Assembly: GCA_030747475.1 (NCBI GenBank)
Contig: JASLKO010000054.1
Coordinates: 1-13,040 of the forward strand
Length of the DNA: 13,040 nucleotides
Reading direction: 5' to 3'
Origin: Candidatus Thalassarchaeaceae archaeon
GTDB lineage: Archaea; Thermoplasmatota; Poseidoniia; Poseidoniales; Thalassarchaeaceae
The translations under genes were made by a program, and so were the position numbers. Below are positions 6,026 through 13,040 of the stretch, one piece after another. Under the pieces are notes generated by a model. It made no database searches. It was not told the origin of the DNA and saw only the letters and a program-made list of their open reading frames with translations. Numbering within the stretch: position 1 is the stretch's first letter; the number at the start of each line of letters is the position of its first letter.

Positions 6026-7198
6026 GTGGAAGATGACTTTACCAGCCTTCTGATTGCAGTAGGTGTCCTACTCATTCCAGTTATTCTGGCCTTGCCATTG
6101 CGAATTTGGTGGACAGTTCGTGTTGGGAATGAGCCAGAACATATCCGCTATCGTCGTTGGGTTCGCCAAGTGCTAGATGCGGGTGAACCCCTTGCATATC
6201 GCCGACAAGAATTGGACCATCTCGCACGCGGTTTATCCATTGAATCGTCAAGACAAGGTCGAATCGAAATGGATGTATTGCATCCCTTAAAATTGCCACA
6301 CTTCATGCTTCTCCCCGTCCTAATCCTTTCACCACTTGTCGGGCTGATTGGAGCAATATTGTTCATCCTACTCTTCCCGTTGATACTGGTCGCAGAGTGG
6401 GTTCTCATTGACCGCGGAATCTTGGCTAAAGTAATTCAAGTCCTGATGCGCGTCATGCATTGGGGTATCATTGGAATACATCGACTCGACACAGGGGTGC
6501 GAGATGAAGATGCAATGGTTGAGCATATGCACCGACTTCCGACAACGGCATTCCTTGGATTATTTTGTTACCTCATCGTATCTTACATGCCTCTGCCAAT
6601 GTGGGTTGGAATCACATTTACAATCCTACTTTTCCTCGTATTGACAAGTATCATTGTCATTGTCAAAGCAGCATCTCACGGTGAATTGGTATTTGCAGAC
6701 ACCAGTCAGAGAAGAATGCAACCCATGGAGCGATTGGTCGATGACATTCTGGCACCAGTCGTTGGTTTGGGTCTTCTTTTCCTATTGAGTCGCCAATTGT
6801 TCCTGACCCAAATTGGATCTAGCAGCTCGATTTTCGCAGATCCAATTTGGTTTGCAGGCATTGTGATTATCGTATTGTACAGTGCAGCTGCAGTGGCGAT
6901 TATGGTTGAAATTTCGTTCTTTGGTTTGCGCTCAGAGAGGGTTCGAATGGTGTTCCAAAACCAAATTGTAGAGGTGCACAACCCGATCATTTATGCATTC
7001 ACCAGGGAACATGATCGTATGGAGTTGAACCCTCTTCGTTCTTTGAAAGAGCATCTTGATTTAGGTGATGAAAATTTTGAACAAGCGGAATCATTCAATT
7101 TCGAGGATATGCTGAAAGCCCCTTCGACACTTCAAGAGGGTGAGGATGCCAAACCGCCTGAAACACCAAATTTGAAGGTGTTCAAGGATATGAAATAA
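6026..7198 (+). CDS. Multi-pass membrane protein of unknown function
   Basis: I do not recognise this 390-residue protein. It appears to have about six to seven membrane helices: about residues 8-27, a long hydrophobic stretch at 93-128 that is one hairpin or two helices, 174-192, 193-214, 241-260 and 273-295. Between the first and second helices is a basic, charged segment (VRVGNEPEHIRYRRWVRQVL). After the last helix comes a soluble tail of about 95 residues that turns acidic and proline-rich (EGEDAKPPETPN). No catalytic or metal-binding motif stands out. It sits just behind sodX on the same strand and is probably co-transcribed, but nothing in the sequence ties it to nickel uptake. The frame is open back to a TTG at 5981 that overlaps the sodX stop (TTGA). 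I prefer the GTG at 6026 because the extra 15 residues are Cys-rich and unlike a membrane protein start. It ends exactly where the convergent A-type carrier gene ends. Confidence 0.7.
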   Translation: MEDDFTSLLIAVGVLLIPVILALPLRIWWTVRVGNEPEHIRYRRWVRQVLDAGEPLAYRRQELDHLARGLSIESSRQGRIEMDVLHPLKLPHFMLLPVLILSPLVGLIGAILFILLFPLILVAEWVLIDRGILAKVIQVLMRVMHWGIIGIHRLDTGVRDEDAMVEHMHRLPTTAFLGLFCYLIVSYMPLPMWVGITFTILLFLVLTSIIVIVKAASHGELVFADTSQRRMQPMERLVDDILAPVVGLGLLFLLSRQLFLTQIGSSSSIFADPIWFAGIVIIVLYSAAAVAIMVEISFFGLRSERVRMVFQNQIVEVHNPIIYAFTREHDRMELNPLRSLKEHLDLGDENFEQAESFNFEDMLKAPSTLQEGEDAKPPETPNLKVFKDMK

Positions 7199-7588
7199 TC
7201 ATCTGAATGATTTTCCGCAACTACATGCTTTTTGGGCATTTGGATTGATTACCTTAAACCCACCACCCATCAGACTGTTCACGAAATCAAGTGTAATTCC
7301 AGACAATTGGACACTATCGCGATCATGAACGGCAATGGTAACACCATCGCAAGAAATGAATTGCCAGCCCTCATCTTGAGGGCGGGTCTGGATTTGCAGG
7401 TCATACATGAATCCTGAACAACCTCCACCAAGAACACTCACGACGAGAACATCCCCATTTTCTGCGTTAGACATTGCCCCTTCCATTGCAGTCATGGCAT
7501 CATCTGTGACATCAATAGTGACGGGCACAACTTCCATGTCATCTGCCGTGGGCAATGCGAAGGTTGCCCCACAATCGTCCTCTGCCAT
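7199..7588 (-). CDS. A-type iron-sulfur cluster carrier (IscA/ErpA/HesB family)
   Basis: This 129-residue protein belongs to the HesB/IscA family, which carries and inserts iron-sulfur clusters into target enzymes. The three family cysteines are present: C57 in GGGCSGFMYDL, and C122 and C124 in the C-terminal ACSCGKSF. LDFVNSLMGGGFKVINPNA (about 100-118) is the usual segment before the CxC tail. An N-terminal extension of about 20 residues (with C6) precedes the family core that starts near VTIDVTDDAM. The ATG at 7588 is the natural start. It lies 25 nt downstream of the molybdopterin oxidoreductase on the same strand, so it probably belongs to that operon and may help mature its cluster, though a general housekeeping role is equally possible. 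I cannot assign IscA versus ErpA or SufA from sequence alone. Confidence 0.9.
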   Translation of the reverse strand: MAEDDCGATFALPTADDMEVVPVTIDVTDDAMTAMEGAMSNAENGDVLVVSVLGGGCSGFMYDLQIQTRPQDEGWQFISCDGVTIAVHDRDSVQLSGITLDFVNSLMGGGFKVINPNAQKACSCGKSFR

Positions 7589-7613
7589 GTCAATCGCTAC
7601 CAGTCGTCTAATT

Positions 7614-9878
7614 TCAATCCTTGTGAACCTTCAAACTAACTTCAATCCATTTTGATGTGGGGGTATTGCTGCCCTTGGCAACAGAATCTAGGGGTACGAG
7701 CACATTGGCTTCGGGAAAATATGCCGCAAGATTCCCCTTGGGGATGTCATATGGGATCACCTTCCATTGCTCTGAAGTGATTTCTCGACCATCGAAGTGA
7801 CTTGTCAAATCAACAACTGACTTTGCAACCAAACCCATTTCATCGATATCGTCTTGGTTCATCATCACCACACGACGTGAGTTGTAAATGCCTCGATAAC
7901 GATCATCCATTCCGTAAATTGTCGTGTTGTATTGGTCATGGCTACGAATCGTCATAAGAATAAATCTAGTTTCTGAGATTGGCCTGTTGGGCAAATCATG
8001 TGTTTTGATCTGTGCTTTTGCAGAGGGGGTATTCCAGGTTGGGCCATCACGCGGTCCATTTGGGAGATAAAAACCACCTTTTTGTCTTACACGTGCATTG
8101 TAATCCGTAAATCCAGGAATCACTGATTGAATTAAATCACGTGTCTGGTCATGATTGGCTGCATATTGGCCCCAATCAAATGGCGAATCTCCAAAACATT
8201 TTGATGCGATACCGCAAACGATTGCAGGTTCACTAAGCAGATGTTCAGAAGCCGGCATTAATTTCCCTGTTGATGAATGAACGACCCCCATTGAATTTTC
8301 AACAGTCACGAAACCCGCTGGATCAATTTCTGTACGGCCCAAGCATGGCAATATCAGAGCTTGTTTGCCTGTAATCAGGTGACTGCGATTCAATTTAGTT
8401 GAAATTTGAACCGTCAAATCAATTTCCCGCATCCCCTTGGCGACTTCTTCTGTATCGGACATTGCAGAGAGAATATTCCCACCCAATGCCATGAACAATT
8501 CAACATTTTTTCGATTCGCAGCTCGGACAAATTCAACACTATCGTATCCAGCATCATTGGGCATAGTAATGCCAGTTTCTTTTTCACATGCTTCAAGGAA
8601 TGCGGCAGATGGGTGATGATTGATGCCAACAGTACGATCACCCTGAACATTAGAATGTCCTCTGACTGGACATGCACCAGCCCCCTTCCGTCCAAAGTGA
8701 CCACCCACCAGTAAGATGTTGCAGGCCTCTTGGATTGTAGCGACGGCATTTTCGTGCTGAGTGATTCCCATCGCCCAACAAATAATCAAATTCTTAGATT
8801 TTGAAACCGCCTCCCCCAAGCTCTTAATTCGTCCTTTTTCGATGCCTGATTGCTCAATTATTTCATCCCATGAAGCCTTGGAAACATGCTCTTTCCATTG
8901 CTCAAAACCCTCTGTATGTTTGTCAATGAATTCCCAATCCAATTCCCCCTCTTCCAAAATAATCTTGGCGATACCTTGCAATAATGCTTGATCACCACCG
9001 ATTCGAACGGGAAAGTGATCATCGGCAATCGGCGTCCCCTTCCCCATCAATCGCACAATTTCTTGAGGGTGTTTGAATCGATTAAGTCCAGTTTCCATCA
9101 ATGGGTTGATGCTAATCACTGACCCACCGTTTCGCTTTGTCCCGGCGAGTGCTGAGAGCATTCTAGGGTGGTTGGTCCCTGGATTTTGCCCAATCACAAG
9201 GACCAAGTCTGCGGAATCAAAGCATTCAAGCTTCACAGTTCCTTTGCCAATTCCGATTGATTCTGACAACCCAACGCCACTTGATTCATGACACATATTG
9301 CTACAATCTGGCAGGTTGTTTGTCCCGATTTGTCGTGCCAATGTGCCCCATAGAAAAGCGGCTTCATTCGAAGCTCTTCCAGATGTATACAATACAGCCT
9401 GTTCAGGACTCTTCAATTTCCCGACCGCACTGGAAATCATGGTAAACGCATCATCCCAACTCAATGCTTCGTATGTGTTTGAATCATTTCGTAAGACCAT
9501 TGGATGTGTGATGCGGCCAAGTTTATCGAGTTCCATATCAGAAAATTTCGACCATTCTTGTACCGTTTTTGATGAGAGTAATTTGGGTGTCAATCGTTTT
9601 TTTGTAGCCTCTGTGGCAAACGCTTTCGCGCCATTTTCACAGAACTCAAATCCAGACCGATGGTCATCCGGATCTGGCCAAGCACAACCAGGGCAATCAT
9701 ACCCATCGAATCGATTGACAGTTCGCATTGTTTTGATTGTACGAGCAAGACCTGCCTCAGACAATCCGATACGGAAGGACTTGGTTACACCACGGATTCC
9801 AGCAGCAACCCGCTTTGGCTTTCCGATTTTCAACTTCTCTGCCCGAATCGGTGGCTGCGCACTGACATCATCCCGCAT
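7614..9878 (-). CDS. FdhF/YdeP-family molybdopterin oxidoreductase (formate-dehydrogenase-like alpha subunit)
   Basis: This 754-residue protein is a member of the FdhF/YdeP subgroup of the DMSO-reductase superfamily, which binds a bis-MGD molybdenum or tungsten cofactor. Signature stretches are visible in order: TMRTVNRFDG then DCPGCAWPDP (61-70, with C62 and C65), FEFCENGAKA (C80), YTSGRASNEAAF (164-175), GTNNLPDCSNMCHESSG (185-201) and IGQNPGTNHPRML. The C196-H197 pair aligns with the Mo-ligand Cys/Sec-His of formate dehydrogenases. The C-terminal cofactor-binding domain includes TIRSHDQYNTTIYGMDDRYRG. Its length matches the subgroup's usual size. The physiological substrate of this subgroup is not established, so formate is only one possibility, and there is no twin-arginine leader, so it should be cytoplasmic. 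fdhD lies 9 nt upstream, which supports cofactor sulfuration. No iron-sulfur or quinone-reacting partner subunit is present. Confidence 0.92.
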   Translation of the reverse strand: MRDDVSAQPPIRAEKLKIGKPKRVAAGIRGVTKSFRIGLSEAGLARTIKTMRTVNRFDGYDCPGCAWPDPDDHRSGFEFCENGAKAFATEATKKRLTPKLLSSKTVQEWSKFSDMELDKLGRITHPMVLRNDSNTYEALSWDDAFTMISSAVGKLKSPEQAVLYTSGRASNEAAFLWGTLARQIGTNNLPDCSNMCHESSGVGLSESIGIGKGTVKLECFDSADLVLVIGQNPGTNHPRMLSALAGTKRNGGSVISINPLMETGLNRFKHPQEIVRLMGKGTPIADDHFPVRIGGDQALLQGIAKIILEEGELDWEFIDKHTEGFEQWKEHVSKASWDEIIEQSGIEKGRIKSLGEAVSKSKNLIICWAMGITQHENAVATIQEACNILLVGGHFGRKGAGACPVRGHSNVQGDRTVGINHHPSAAFLEACEKETGITMPNDAGYDSVEFVRAANRKNVELFMALGGNILSAMSDTEEVAKGMREIDLTVQISTKLNRSHLITGKQALILPCLGRTEIDPAGFVTVENSMGVVHSSTGKLMPASEHLLSEPAIVCGIASKCFGDSPFDWGQYAANHDQTRDLIQSVIPGFTDYNARVRQKGGFYLPNGPRDGPTWNTPSAKAQIKTHDLPNRPISETRFILMTIRSHDQYNTTIYGMDDRYRGIYNSRRVVMMNQDDIDEMGLVAKSVVDLTSHFDGREITSEQWKVIPYDIPKGNLAAYFPEANVLVPLDSVAKGSNTPTSKWIEVSLKVHKD

Positions 9879-9880
9879 AG

Positions 9881-9887
9881 AATCACC
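9881..9887 (-). promoter_or_regulatory. Shine-Dalgarno site of the molybdopterin oxidoreductase gene
   Basis: On the minus strand the junction reads TAAGGTGATTCTATG. The fdhD stop (TAA) is followed at once by GGTGATT, the complement of the archaeal 16S rRNA 3' end, and the ATG comes two nt later. This fixes the start at 9878 and indicates translational coupling with fdhD. It is the clearest ribosome binding site in the window. Confidence 0.7.
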
Positions 9888-10682
9888 TTACGATTGAAGT
9901 CTCCATGCTCCCGTGTATACATTGAATCTTTGTTCTCTGGCAAAGCCAATGAGTGTGATTCCATGCTGTCTTGCCAAATCGATGGCCAGAGTTGTCGGTG
10001 CACCAATTGCAATGATACATGGTGATCCGGCCATAACAGCTTTTTGAACCATTTCAAACGAGACGCGACCACTCAATAGGAATCCATGATTTGAGAGGGG
10101 TAAATCGGTGATTGAACGACCAATGATTTTGTCCATCGCATTGTGCCTACCGACATCTTCTGAGATATCAGTGATTACTGCATCATCGGTAAAGATGGCA
10201 ACGGCGTGAACACCACCTGTCAAATCAAATACGGACTGCTCAGAACGGAGCATGCTAATCAGCACATCTACTGATTGTGCGCTGATTTTGAATCCTCGTT
10301 CTGGTATCGGAGGGGGGTCGCGCGATAATATGGCATCCAGAGATGCTCGGCCACAGACGCCACACGAACTGGAACGAACAAACCCCCGCGTGTGCCCATC
10401 AGTAGTCATATCACCTTCAACAAGGACAACATTGTCAGAAATTGCAATCGATTCAATCGAATCTATTCCATCCAGAATCCCTTCGGTGTAAAGCAGCCCC
10501 AATGCCAAATCATAGTCTTGGCCAGGTGTACGCATTGTTGTCACCCATGGGTGCCCATTGACTTGAATTTCAAGTGGTTCCTCAATCGCGACAGAATCTT
10601 CCATCGGAATCGCACCATCGAGGCCCACCCGTTGGGCTGCAACACGCTCTTCCATAGGTCGTCGTGGTCGGTGGCGATTCAT
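9888..10682 (-). CDS. fdhD: FdhD, sulfurtransferase for formate-dehydrogenase-type molybdenum cofactor
   Basis: This 264-residue cytoplasmic protein passes sulfur from a cysteine desulfurase to the molybdenum cofactor of formate-dehydrogenase-like enzymes. The redox pair of the family is present as SSSCGVCG, with C107 and C110. Other family stretches are EEPLEIQVNG near the N terminus, DLTGGVHAVAIF, SEDVGRHNAMDKIIG, LSGRVSFEMVQKAVMAG, and near the end GFAREQRFNVYTG. The open frame reaches back to a TTG at 10769, which would overlap the upstream DUF2493 gene by 53 bp, so I use the ATG at 10682 (preceded by AGGG); the ATG at 10655 is also possible and still gives a normal family protein. It lies directly before the molybdopterin oxidoreductase, the expected client. 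Confidence 0.94.
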   Translation of the reverse strand: MNRHRPRRPMEERVAAQRVGLDGAIPMEDSVAIEEPLEIQVNGHPWVTTMRTPGQDYDLALGLLYTEGILDGIDSIESIAISDNVVLVEGDMTTDGHTRGFVRSSSCGVCGRASLDAILSRDPPPIPERGFKISAQSVDVLISMLRSEQSVFDLTGGVHAVAIFTDDAVITDISEDVGRHNAMDKIIGRSITDLPLSNHGFLLSGRVSFEMVQKAVMAGSPCIIAIGAPTTLAIDLARQHGITLIGFAREQRFNVYTGAWRLQS

Positions 10683-10716
10683 GGCCCTGTCGGCAATCGT
10701 ACCCCAAGAATACGCA

Positions 10717-11166
10717 TTATGAAACTTCGATGACCTTACACGGAATGCCCATTTCAATTGCCTTTTCAATCATAATATTCGTCCATTTACTGGTTGGTGA
10801 TGGGAAAGCCAACACATGGGTTGCTGTTTTGAGTAATTCATTGGTCAAGGCCGTTGGTGCTTCAGTCCTTCCACTATCTTTTAGGCCAATTCGGGGTGTA
10901 TTCCAAGCTTCTGAGAATACAGCAAATGGGATGTTATGATTGTCAGCCCAACGTTCTGCAAGATAATCGACACCGCTCGCTCCACCAGTGATAATGAGGT
11001 CAGGGTGCGCTTCTTCAGTAGCCCATTCATCCATGGCCTGTTCGACAATTGAGTAGTCGTAAAATCGACTTGAACCTACAATTACGAGATTAATTACACG
11101 TCCATCTTGGTTCAAGTCTTTACCACCGAGTCGGGCAATGACTTCCTTTCCGATATGTTTCTCCAT
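10717..11166 (-). CDS. DUF2493-type SLOG-fold nucleotide-binding protein
   Basis: This 149-residue protein has the Rossmann-like layout of the DUF2493/YspA branch of the SLOG superfamily. It opens with INLVIVGSSRFYDY after a short N-terminal segment. LIITGGASGVDYLAERWA carries the diagnostic GGA-GVD-LA motif, followed by FAVFSEAW, then TNELLKTATHVLAF and a final helix-strand pair (IEKAIEMGIPCKVIEVS). Members of this superfamily are predicted to bind nucleotides or nucleotide-derived ligands, and many occur in phage or conflict-system settings; no catalytic role is established here. I chose the ATG at 11166 (with AAGGG 7 nt before it). A GTG at 11220 would add 18 residues that do not resemble the family. 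It lies 34 nt upstream of fdhD, so it may be the first gene of that operon. Confidence 0.8.
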   Translation of the reverse strand: MEKHIGKEVIARLGGKDLNQDGRVINLVIVGSSRFYDYSIVEQAMDEWATEEAHPDLIITGGASGVDYLAERWADNHNIPFAVFSEAWNTPRIGLKDSGRTEAPTALTNELLKTATHVLAFPSPTSKWTNIMIEKAIEMGIPCKVIEVS

Positions 11167-11190
11167 AGTATTCCCTTGGGCATACGGGTG

Positions 11191-11196
11191 GATAAA
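11191..11196 (-). promoter_or_regulatory. Candidate box A (TATA) for the DUF2493-fdhD-oxidoreductase operon
   Basis: On the minus strand, GGGTTTATCC places TTTATC about 27 nt before the ATG at 11166. That is the spacing expected between box A and the start site of a leaderless or nearly leaderless archaeal mRNA. It lies after a T-run that could end the upstream TPR transcript. The motif is short and the call rests on position. Confidence 0.35.
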
Positions 11197-11208
11197 CCCA
11201 TCTATTGG

Positions 11209-11214
11209 AAAAAA
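11209..11214 (-). terminator. T-run, possible archaeal terminator after the TPR gene
   Basis: Reading on the minus strand, a run of six T (CTCTTTTTTCC) begins 18 nt after the TPR stop codon. Archaeal RNA polymerase stops at such T-tracts without needing a hairpin. It would separate the TPR gene from the DUF2493 gene. Confidence 0.35.
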
Positions 11215-11231
11215 GAGCACAATACTGAAAA

Positions 11232-13040
11232 TCAGCGCTTATTTTGCTCTTTGAGCAGTTTTTTGCAAAGTCGAATCTGCTCCTTCGCTCGTTTCTTATT
11301 TTCACCGCTGAGAGACTCGCCGACCTCTTTGCCAATCGATTGTTTGAAGCAATGTATGGCATCTTTGTAAGCACCCAATTCAGCATATGCGGTTCCCATG
11401 TTGTACAATGCCTTCCCGGTAGTCAACGACTTGTCGATTCCAAATGCCTTGTAATAATTCTCAATCGCCTCTTTGTATTGTTGTAGATAGTAGAAACAGT
11501 TTCCGCGGCCATTCAAGATTTTAATGGCCATCGCCTTATCATCCTTGAATGATGGAAGTGCACGATCAAAGCAAGACAAAGCCTCGGAATAACGGTCCTT
11601 ATTGAGCAATTCATTTCCTTTGTTGTACCACTCAATGTCTTGGTTTGCAACACTAGATGAATCTGGGAGGACTTGGTGTACTTGAGTCGAATTGGATTGA
11701 GCTTCAAGGGCAGCAGCAGCAAGATCAACCTCTGTGTTAACCGGTTCATATGTAATCGGCTCTGGGTCCTTGATGGTGTCAAGTGCGGCTTCATGCGCCA
11801 TGATTTCTTCAGTTGTAATCTGCGGTTCTGGTTCAGCGACATTTTCGGGCTCAGGTTCCGAAAATGCTGACCATGGGTCTTCTTCATTCACCTCTTCTGC
11901 AGGCTCATGGACCGGTTCGGCTTGAATTTCGAGTTGTGGTTCTGGTTCAGCGACATCTGCACCCAAGCCACGAGCCTTTTCACGACATGCAGCAGCCTTT
12001 TCTTCACTACCAGCAGCACTCAATGTTCGTGCCAAACCAAGCCATAGTTCAGGGTTATTTTTATCCTCAGCAACCAAACCCTTCCACAAGGTTACAGATT
12101 GGGCATGATCCCCAATGAGGCTGAATGCGCGAGCACGAAGCTGTATTTCTGATTCATGCAGATACTTGAGTGCCTCCATTGCCATATCTGGGCCGGCTGG
12201 CAGTGTCGTGGGTATTGTCGCATCTAGTTCGAGTACACGCCCCTCCCCTTCTGCCAAATCAATCAATAGCTCAGCAAATATCATTGCACTGGCATGACTT
12301 GGCTCAAGCGAAACAAGTGCACGAAATGCATCGATTGAGATGTCAATTTGCCCCATTTCAAGGGCAGCGTTAGCAAGTCCGTTTGCAGCTTTCACATAAC
12401 CTGCATCTAAGTTGAAGGCGGATTGGAAACCTGATAATGCACCTGCTAAATCTTGATTCTTCTTTCTTAATGAACCTAGGTTGAACCAGGTTGAAGCATC
12501 ACTCTGATCTAATTCCAAAGCATATTCAAATGCATTAATTGCAGCATCAACCAAATCTAAACGAGCCATTGCTCCTGCTGCAACGCGCCAACAGGGGGCG
12601 TGTTCTGCCGCCGCCGCAGGTAGATGTGCACGCAACGATTCTAGAGCGCCTGCAGCATCCCCACTGCGAATCATTTCCTTGGCCGAATTTGCCAACGCGT
12701 CTAGATCAATTGCAGTTTCTTCGGTGACTGTTTCTTGCACTGGTTCATGACTTTCAAGAGATTTAACAGTGCCTTGTGGTTCAGCCCAAACATCTGCAAC
12801 CTCTTCTGGTTCAGCGGGCAATTCTTCTGCTGCTTCAACCTCTTCAACCACATCATTTTGAATAGGAATTTCTTCGCTTGGTGGTTCCGTGTCTGGCGAA
12901 TTTACAATCTCCAGAAGAGCTGGGTGACCAGGATAGGCAGCAAGCCCATTCCGCGCATGTTGCTTCGCATCACCTGTCTGGCCCATTCGTTGTAGTATAA
13001 CAGCAAGGTTAGCGCTCGCTGCACCGTGTCCAGCACAGTG
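11232..13040 (-). CDS. Large TPR-repeat protein with acidic linkers, 3' part (enters from right edge)
   Basis: The frame has no stop up to the window edge, and the residues before the first internal ATG (12986) read NLAVILQRMGQTGDAKQHA, a typical TPR helix pair, so that ATG is internal and the gene is partial: 602 residues are visible. The visible part starts with one TPR (about residues 6-40), then an acidic linker rich in Glu, Pro and Val (about 46-108). A block of about six TPR-like units follows (about 115-360), with WFNLGSLRKKNQDLAGALSGFQSAFNLD as the clearest. A second Glu/Pro linker (about 362-465) contains repeated VAEPEP units. Three strong TPRs come next (about 470-570, including WYNKGNELLNKDRYSEALSCF), and then a lysine-rich tail. 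No membrane helix or signal peptide is visible in this part. TPR arrays are protein-binding scaffolds; partner and role are unknown. The T-run beyond its stop suggests it is a separate transcript from the genes downstream. Confidence 0.85.
   Translation of the reverse strand, partial: HCAGHGAASANLAVILQRMGQTGDAKQHARNGLAAYPGHPALLEIVNSPDTEPPSEEIPIQNDVVEEVEAAEELPAEPEEVADVWAEPQGTVKSLESHEPVQETVTEETAIDLDALANSAKEMIRSGDAAGALESLRAHLPAAAAEHAPCWRVAAGAMARLDLVDAAINAFEYALELDQSDASTWFNLGSLRKKNQDLAGALSGFQSAFNLDAGYVKAANGLANAALEMGQIDISIDAFRALVSLEPSHASAMIFAELLIDLAEGEGRVLELDATIPTTLPAGPDMAMEALKYLHESEIQLRARAFSLIGDHAQSVTLWKGLVAEDKNNPELWLGLARTLSAAGSEEKAAACREKARGLGADVAEPEPQLEIQAEPVHEPAEEVNEEDPWSAFSEPEPENVAEPEPQITTEEIMAHEAALDTIKDPEPITYEPVNTEVDLAAAALEAQSNSTQVHQVLPDSSSVANQDIEWYNKGNELLNKDRYSEALSCFDRALPSFKDDKAMAIKILNGRGNCFYYLQQYKEAIENYYKAFGIDKSLTTGKALYNMGTAYAELGAYKDAIHCFKQSIGKEVGESLSGENKKRAKEQIRLCKKLLKEQNKR
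11824..11956 (-). repeat. Direct repeat coding for the VAEPEPQ units of the TPR protein
   Basis: The 19-nt word GGTTCTGGTTCAGCGACAT occurs identically at 11824-11842 and 11938-11956, 114 bp (38 codons) apart and in the same frame. It encodes the repeated VAEPEP units of the acidic linker. Identical codon use points to a recent internal duplication or slippage, not only to selection for an acidic linker. Confidence 0.6.

Noticed and set aside
10441..10470. Repeated ATCGATTC/AATCGAATC words in fdhD
   Set aside because: They reflect repeated Asp/Ser/Ile codons (IDSIESIAIS) in the coding sequence and have no array structure.
12539..12995. Plus-strand open frames opposite the TPR gene, and other long antisense frames such as 4715-5224 and 2373-2825
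   Set aside because: They are shadows of recognised genes on the other strand, with no family signature, no ribosome binding site and biased composition mirroring the real frame.

Overview
The window is a gene-dense stretch (about 45% GC by eye; every intergenic gap under 150 bp) that looks archaeal, most likely a planktonic marine euryarchaeote of the Poseidoniales (Marine Group II) kind. The evidence is an archaeal-type valyl-tRNA synthetase, a Y-family polymerase ending in a PCNA-binding motif, an archaeal-style RND exporter, a GGTGATT ribosome binding site, and short AT-rich box-A-like sites at leaderless spacing. The taxonomic call is inference; no rRNA or tRNA is present to settle it.\n\nLayout, left to right. 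(1) 1-456, minus: N-terminal part of an RND/MMPL exporter running off the left edge. (2) 457-600: divergent control region with a GC-rich hairpin beside the exporter start and a structured leader before valS. (3) 601-3081, plus: valS. (4) 3073-5181, minus: serA then dinB, probably co-transcribed; dinB overlaps the end of valS by 9 bp. (5) 5251-7198, plus: sodN (nickel superoxide dismutase), sodX (its maturation peptidase) and an unrecognised multi-pass membrane protein, tightly packed. (6) 7199-13040, minus, in transcription order: a large TPR protein entering from the right edge, a DUF2493/SLOG protein, fdhD, an FdhF/YdeP-family molybdopterin oxidoreductase, and an A-type iron-sulfur carrier.\n\nHow the genes fit together. 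SodX is expected to remove the 13-residue leader of SodN so that His1 of the nickel hook is exposed. FdhD is the sulfurtransferase that activates the molybdenum cofactor of formate-dehydrogenase-like enzymes, and the A-type carrier can supply an iron-sulfur cluster, so fdhD, the oxidoreductase and the carrier form a coherent enzyme-plus-maturation unit. No electron-transfer subunit for the oxidoreductase is present. The serA/dinB pair and valS are housekeeping genes with no evident functional link.\n\nMany long open frames use TTG or GTG far upstream of the conserved start. I moved several starts to the ATG (or the nearest credible codon) that matches the family and clears the neighbouring gene. 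I found no transposon, CRISPR array, tRNA, phage or defence cassette. The most noteworthy items are the sodN-sodX unit in a probable archaeon, the isolated FdhF/YdeP oxidoreductase operon, the structured valS leader, and the odd HIGA motif and insertion in ValRS.
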